Source: Siculibacillus sp.
GTDB taxonomy: Bacteria; Pseudomonadota; Alphaproteobacteria; Rhizobiales; Ancalomicrobiaceae
NCBI GenBank assembly: GCA_030247555.1
Contig: JAOTSD010000010.1
Location: 1 to 64,000 of the forward strand
Length of the DNA stretch: 64,000 nt
Direction: 5' to 3'
In this document: piece by piece, positions 61,511-64,000 of the stretch
How the letters are laid out: each line of letters starts with the position of its first letter
Position numbering within the stretch: the first letter of the stretch is position 1
Made by a program: the position numbers and the translations under genes
The notes under the pieces: model-generated
The model's input: the letters and a program-made list of their open reading frames with translations, nothing else
Told to the model about the DNA's origin: nothing
Databases searched by the model: none

Positions 61511-62530
61511 ATGCCCCTGACGCGACGCGCTCTCCTCGCAGCCGGCGGCTTCGCCGGCCTCACCCTCGGCGTCGCGCCGGGCCTGCGCGGCGGTCTCACC
61601 GAAGCGGCGGCGGAGGCGATCGCCTTCGTCGAGGGCGGCCCGGTGCCCGATCAGCCGCTGGTCGCCGTCGGCCCGCACGTCCACGTCATCGTCGCGCCGG
61701 ACGGCTTCCCCACGCCCGAGAACCGCGGCCTGATGGCCAACATCACTTTCGTCGTCGGCGCGAAGGGCGTGGTGGTGGTCGACACCGGTTCCTCGGTGCG
61801 CATCGCCGAGATGGCGATCCGGGGATTGCGGGCGCTGACGCCGAAACCGGTCGTCGGCATCGTCGTCACCCACTATCACGGCGATCACTGGCTCGGGAAC
61901 CACGGCTTCGTCGACGCCTTCGGCACCGATCTGCCGATCTGGTCGCTCGCCGGCACCCGCGTCGAGATCGCCGGAGCGACGGGAACGCTCTGGCAGGAAT
62001 CGATGCTCAAGTGGACCAACGGGGCGACGTTGGGCACCCGCATCGTGCCGCCGAACCGCGACGTCGAACACGGCTTCGAGGTCGCGCTCGGCGACGTGAC
62101 GCTGCGCATGCACCACCACGGTCGCGCCCACACGCCCTTCGATCTCTGCGTCGAGGTGGTCGAGGACCGCATCATGTGCGTCGGCGACGTGTTGATGGAC
62201 CGGCGCATCGCCAACATGGACGACGGCTCCTTCAAGGGCACGATCGACGTCATCGACCGGCTCGCCGCCACGGCCGCCCCGAAGATCTGGCTTCCCGGTC
62301 ACGGCCGCCCCGGCCCCGACGTGGCGACCTGGCAGCGCGAGCTCTTCGCCGGCATATGGGAGACCTGCATGAAGGCGGTCGAGGACGGTGTGCCGATCGA
62401 AGGCGCCCTCGCCCTCGCCCTGAAGGACCCGCGCGTCGCCTCCCGCGCCGCCGAGACCGCCGGCTGGGATCGCAACATCGGCAAATACGTCAGCCTCGCC
62501 TATCTCGAGGCCGAACAGGCGCAGTTCTGA
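61511..62530 (+). CDS. MBL-fold hydrolase, SoxH-like
   Basis: A 339-residue exported metallo-hydrolase. A Tat-like signal (TRRALLAAGGFAGLTLG) leads to an MBL fold with an intact THYHGDHWLGN motif, then HHHGRAHTPFDLC, CVGDVLMDRR and LPGHGRPG, giving two full metal sites. SoxH proteins of this kind occur at the end of sox operons, and their substrate is not established. The frame starts at the ATG at 61511, 22 bases after the transporter stop. Confidence 0.87.
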   Translation: MPLTRRALLAAGGFAGLTLGVAPGLRGGLTEAAAEAIAFVEGGPVPDQPLVAVGPHVHVIVAPDGFPTPENRGLMANITFVVGAKGVVVVDTGSSVRIAEMAIRGLRALTPKPVVGIVVTHYHGDHWLGNHGFVDAFGTDLPIWSLAGTRVEIAGATGTLWQESMLKWTNGATLGTRIVPPNRDVEHGFEVALGDVTLRMHHHGRAHTPFDLCVEVVEDRIMCVGDVLMDRRIANMDDGSFKGTIDVIDRLAATAAPKIWLPGHGRPGPDVATWQRELFAGIWETCMKAVEDGVPIEGALALALKDPRVASRAAETAGWDRNIGKYVSLAYLEAEQAQF

Positions 62531-62546
62531 CCTCTCGCCGCGGCCA

Positions 62547-64000
62547 TCAGTGGAAGTTCCGCCCCTTGGGCAGGGCCTTCGCCGTCCGCTTCGCCAGATC
62601 CTCGACGTCGCGGCCGACCTCGGGCGCGTCGCGCAGCAAGCGGACGAGCGGCGCCGTCGCCGCGAACTTCGAGCGGATCTCGATCACCGGGTGCTTCACC
62701 TCGTCGCCGCGCGCCTCCGTCGGGATCGAGCCGGCGCTCTCGGCGAGGCGGGTGAGCCGGGCCGTGTGGTCCATCAGCTTGTCGGCGACGACGTGGATCA
62801 CTCCCTGCTCGTTCTGCAGCCGCCCGTCGACGACGAGGAGCCGACCGCCGAGCACTTCGCGACGATACCTCTCGAACACCTTCGGCCAGACGATGACGTT
62901 GGCGACCCCGCTCTCGTCCTCGATGGTGAGGAAGATCACTCCCTTGGCCGAGCCGGGCCGCTGGCGCACCAGCACCAGCCCCGAGACTCGCACGTGCGCG
63001 CCCGAGCGCGTCGCCGCCAGATCCTCGTTGCGCGTCGTGCGGATGAGCGTCAGCTCGGCGCGCAGGAACTCCACCGGATGGCCCTTCAGCGACAAGGACA
63101 GGGTGCGGTAGTCCTCGATCACCTCCTCGCCCGGCAACATCGGCGGCAGGGCGACCTCCGGCTCGGCCGCATAGAGATCGCCGGCCTCGGCCTGCTCGAA
63201 CAGCGGCAGGCGATCCTTCTCCCCGCCCCCCTCCAACGCCTCGACCGCCCACAGCGCGGTGCGCCGATCGAGCCCGAGCCCGGCGAAGGCGTCGGCTTGC
63301 GCCAGCTTCCCGAGACTCGCCCGATCGAGCCGGGTGCGTGCCGCGAGGTCGGCGACCGAATCGTAGCCCGCGCCGCGATGCGTCACGAGCCGTTCCATCG
63401 CACTCTCCGAGAGCCCCCGCACCTGACGGAAGCCGAGGCGGAGCGCGTGACTCGACCAGATCGCCCGCTCCTGCGAAGCATGACGGGGATGCAGCCGATC
63501 GGCGGCGTGAGGGCCTCGCTCCAGCGTACAGTCCCACCGTGAGCGGTTGACGTCGACGGGGCGCAGTTCCACCCCGTGTTCGCGCGCATCGCGCAGGATC
63601 TGCGACGGCGCATAGAAGCCCATCGGTTGGGAGTTGACCAGCGCACAGGCGAAGACGTCCGGATGGTGGCATTTGAGCCAGGCCGAGGCGTAGACGAGGA
63701 GCGCGAAGCTCGCCGCGTGGCTCTCCGGGAAGCCGTATTCGCCGAAGCCCTCGATCTGGCGGAAACAGCGCTCGGCGAAGGCCCGCTCGTAACCCTTGGC
63801 GACCATGCCCTCGACCATCTTGGTCTGGAACGAATGGATGGTGCCGACCCGCCGGAAGGTCGCCATGGCGCGGCGGAGCTTGTCGGCTTCGGCCGGCGCG
63901 AACCCCGCCGCGACGATGGCGATCTTCATCGCCTGTTCCTGGAACAACGGCACGCCGAGCGTCTTGCCCAGCACCTGTTCGAGCTCGACCGAGGGGAAGA
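62547..64000 (-). CDS. dnaE2: Error-prone DNA polymerase DnaE2/ImuC, C-terminal part (5' end beyond window)
   Basis: The leftward frame is open through the right edge, giving the last 484 residues of a C-family polymerase. VLGKTLGVPLFQEQAMKIAI, GYERAFAERCFRQIEGFGEYGFPESHAASFALL and FACALVNSQPMGFY are hallmark regions of the polymerase core. The C-terminal OB-fold (VRVSGLVLVRQRPGSAKGVIFLTIEDESG) is typical of DnaE2. ImuC works with ImuA/ImuB in damage-induced mutagenesis; those genes lie outside the window. It converges on the sox gene end with only 16 bases between stops. Confidence 0.95.
   Translation of the reverse strand, partial: FPSVELEQVLGKTLGVPLFQEQAMKIAIVAAGFAPAEADKLRRAMATFRRVGTIHSFQTKMVEGMVAKGYERAFAERCFRQIEGFGEYGFPESHAASFALLVYASAWLKCHHPDVFACALVNSQPMGFYAPSQILRDAREHGVELRPVDVNRSRWDCTLERGPHAADRLHPRHASQERAIWSSHALRLGFRQVRGLSESAMERLVTHRGAGYDSVADLAARTRLDRASLGKLAQADAFAGLGLDRRTALWAVEALEGGGEKDRLPLFEQAEAGDLYAAEPEVALPPMLPGEEVIEDYRTLSLSLKGHPVEFLRAELTLIRTTRNEDLAATRSGAHVRVSGLVLVRQRPGSAKGVIFLTIEDESGVANVIVWPKVFERYRREVLGGRLLVVDGRLQNEQGVIHVVADKLMDHTARLTRLAESAGSIPTEARGDEVKHPVIEIRSKFAATAPLVRLLRDAPEVGRDVEDLAKRTAKALPKGRNFH

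Noticed and set aside
57517..61599. A 1360-codon open frame on the minus strand across soxX, soxB, the DsrE-like and YeeE genes
   Set aside because: It overlaps well-recognised sox genes entirely and its composition (Asp/Gly/Arg/Val/His-rich) is that of an antisense shadow.

Overview
The window is GC-rich (roughly two thirds G+C) and carries alphaproteobacterial gene content: a SoxYZAXB thiosulfate-oxidation cluster, a DUF4424 protein, the error-prone polymerase DnaE2, an intracellular PHA depolymerase, and a CC0125/CC1285-like lipoprotein. A member of the Hyphomicrobiales (Rhizobiales) is the best guess; genus is not resolvable by eye.

Layout. 1-5.1 kb: the end of a polysaccharide deacetylase, a GNAT acetyltransferase, an SDR, a tiny membrane peptide, cytochrome b561, PHA depolymerase and a GST. 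5.1-9.8 kb: a leftward signalling set (HD-GYP response regulator, a cysteine-free sulfite-oxidase-fold exported protein, a hybrid histidine kinase) headed by an AT-rich control region. 9.8-22.2 kb: a TetR regulator and a large leftward aromatic-acid catabolic locus. It has maleylacetoacetate isomerase, fumarylacetoacetase, an unusual MBL-fold protein, a complete Liv-type ABC importer whose LivF is fused to a hemerythrin domain, a DUF2783 protein plus FAD hydroxylase pair, a VOC protein and a divergent MarR regulator with two visible operator-like sites. 22.5-27.2 kb: a five-gene import operon (binding protein, two permeases, ATPase, HAD phosphatase). 27.2-34 kb: DUF4424, a biotin-dependent acyl-CoA carboxylase pair of the methylcrotonyl-CoA type behind a perfect palindrome, and succinate-semialdehyde dehydrogenase.

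34.2-49.9 kb: a 15.6-kb integrated element inserted in tRNA-Glu(CTC), bounded by 46-bp direct repeats. It encodes a tyrosine integrase next to the right repeat, small HTH proteins, a primase-helicase, a short-repeat-rich candidate origin, a 2148-residue phage-type polyvalent protein (DdrB/ParB-like, LPD1 zincin-like and LPD38-like regions behind a Pro-rich repeat region), a lipoprotein and a small membrane protein. No terminase, portal, capsid or tail gene is visible, so it resembles a phage satellite or replicative island more than a prophage. This is the most novel part of the window.

50-62.5 kb: a GFA-family protein, then a sulfur-oxidation locus: SoxS divergent from SoxV-SoxW, a TtrS/TtrR-like two-component pair, then SoxYZAXB, a DsrE-like protein, a YeeE/YedE transporter and a SoxH-like MBL hydrolase. 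SoxCD, SoxEF and an ArsR-type SoxR are not in the window. The window closes inside leftward dnaE2.
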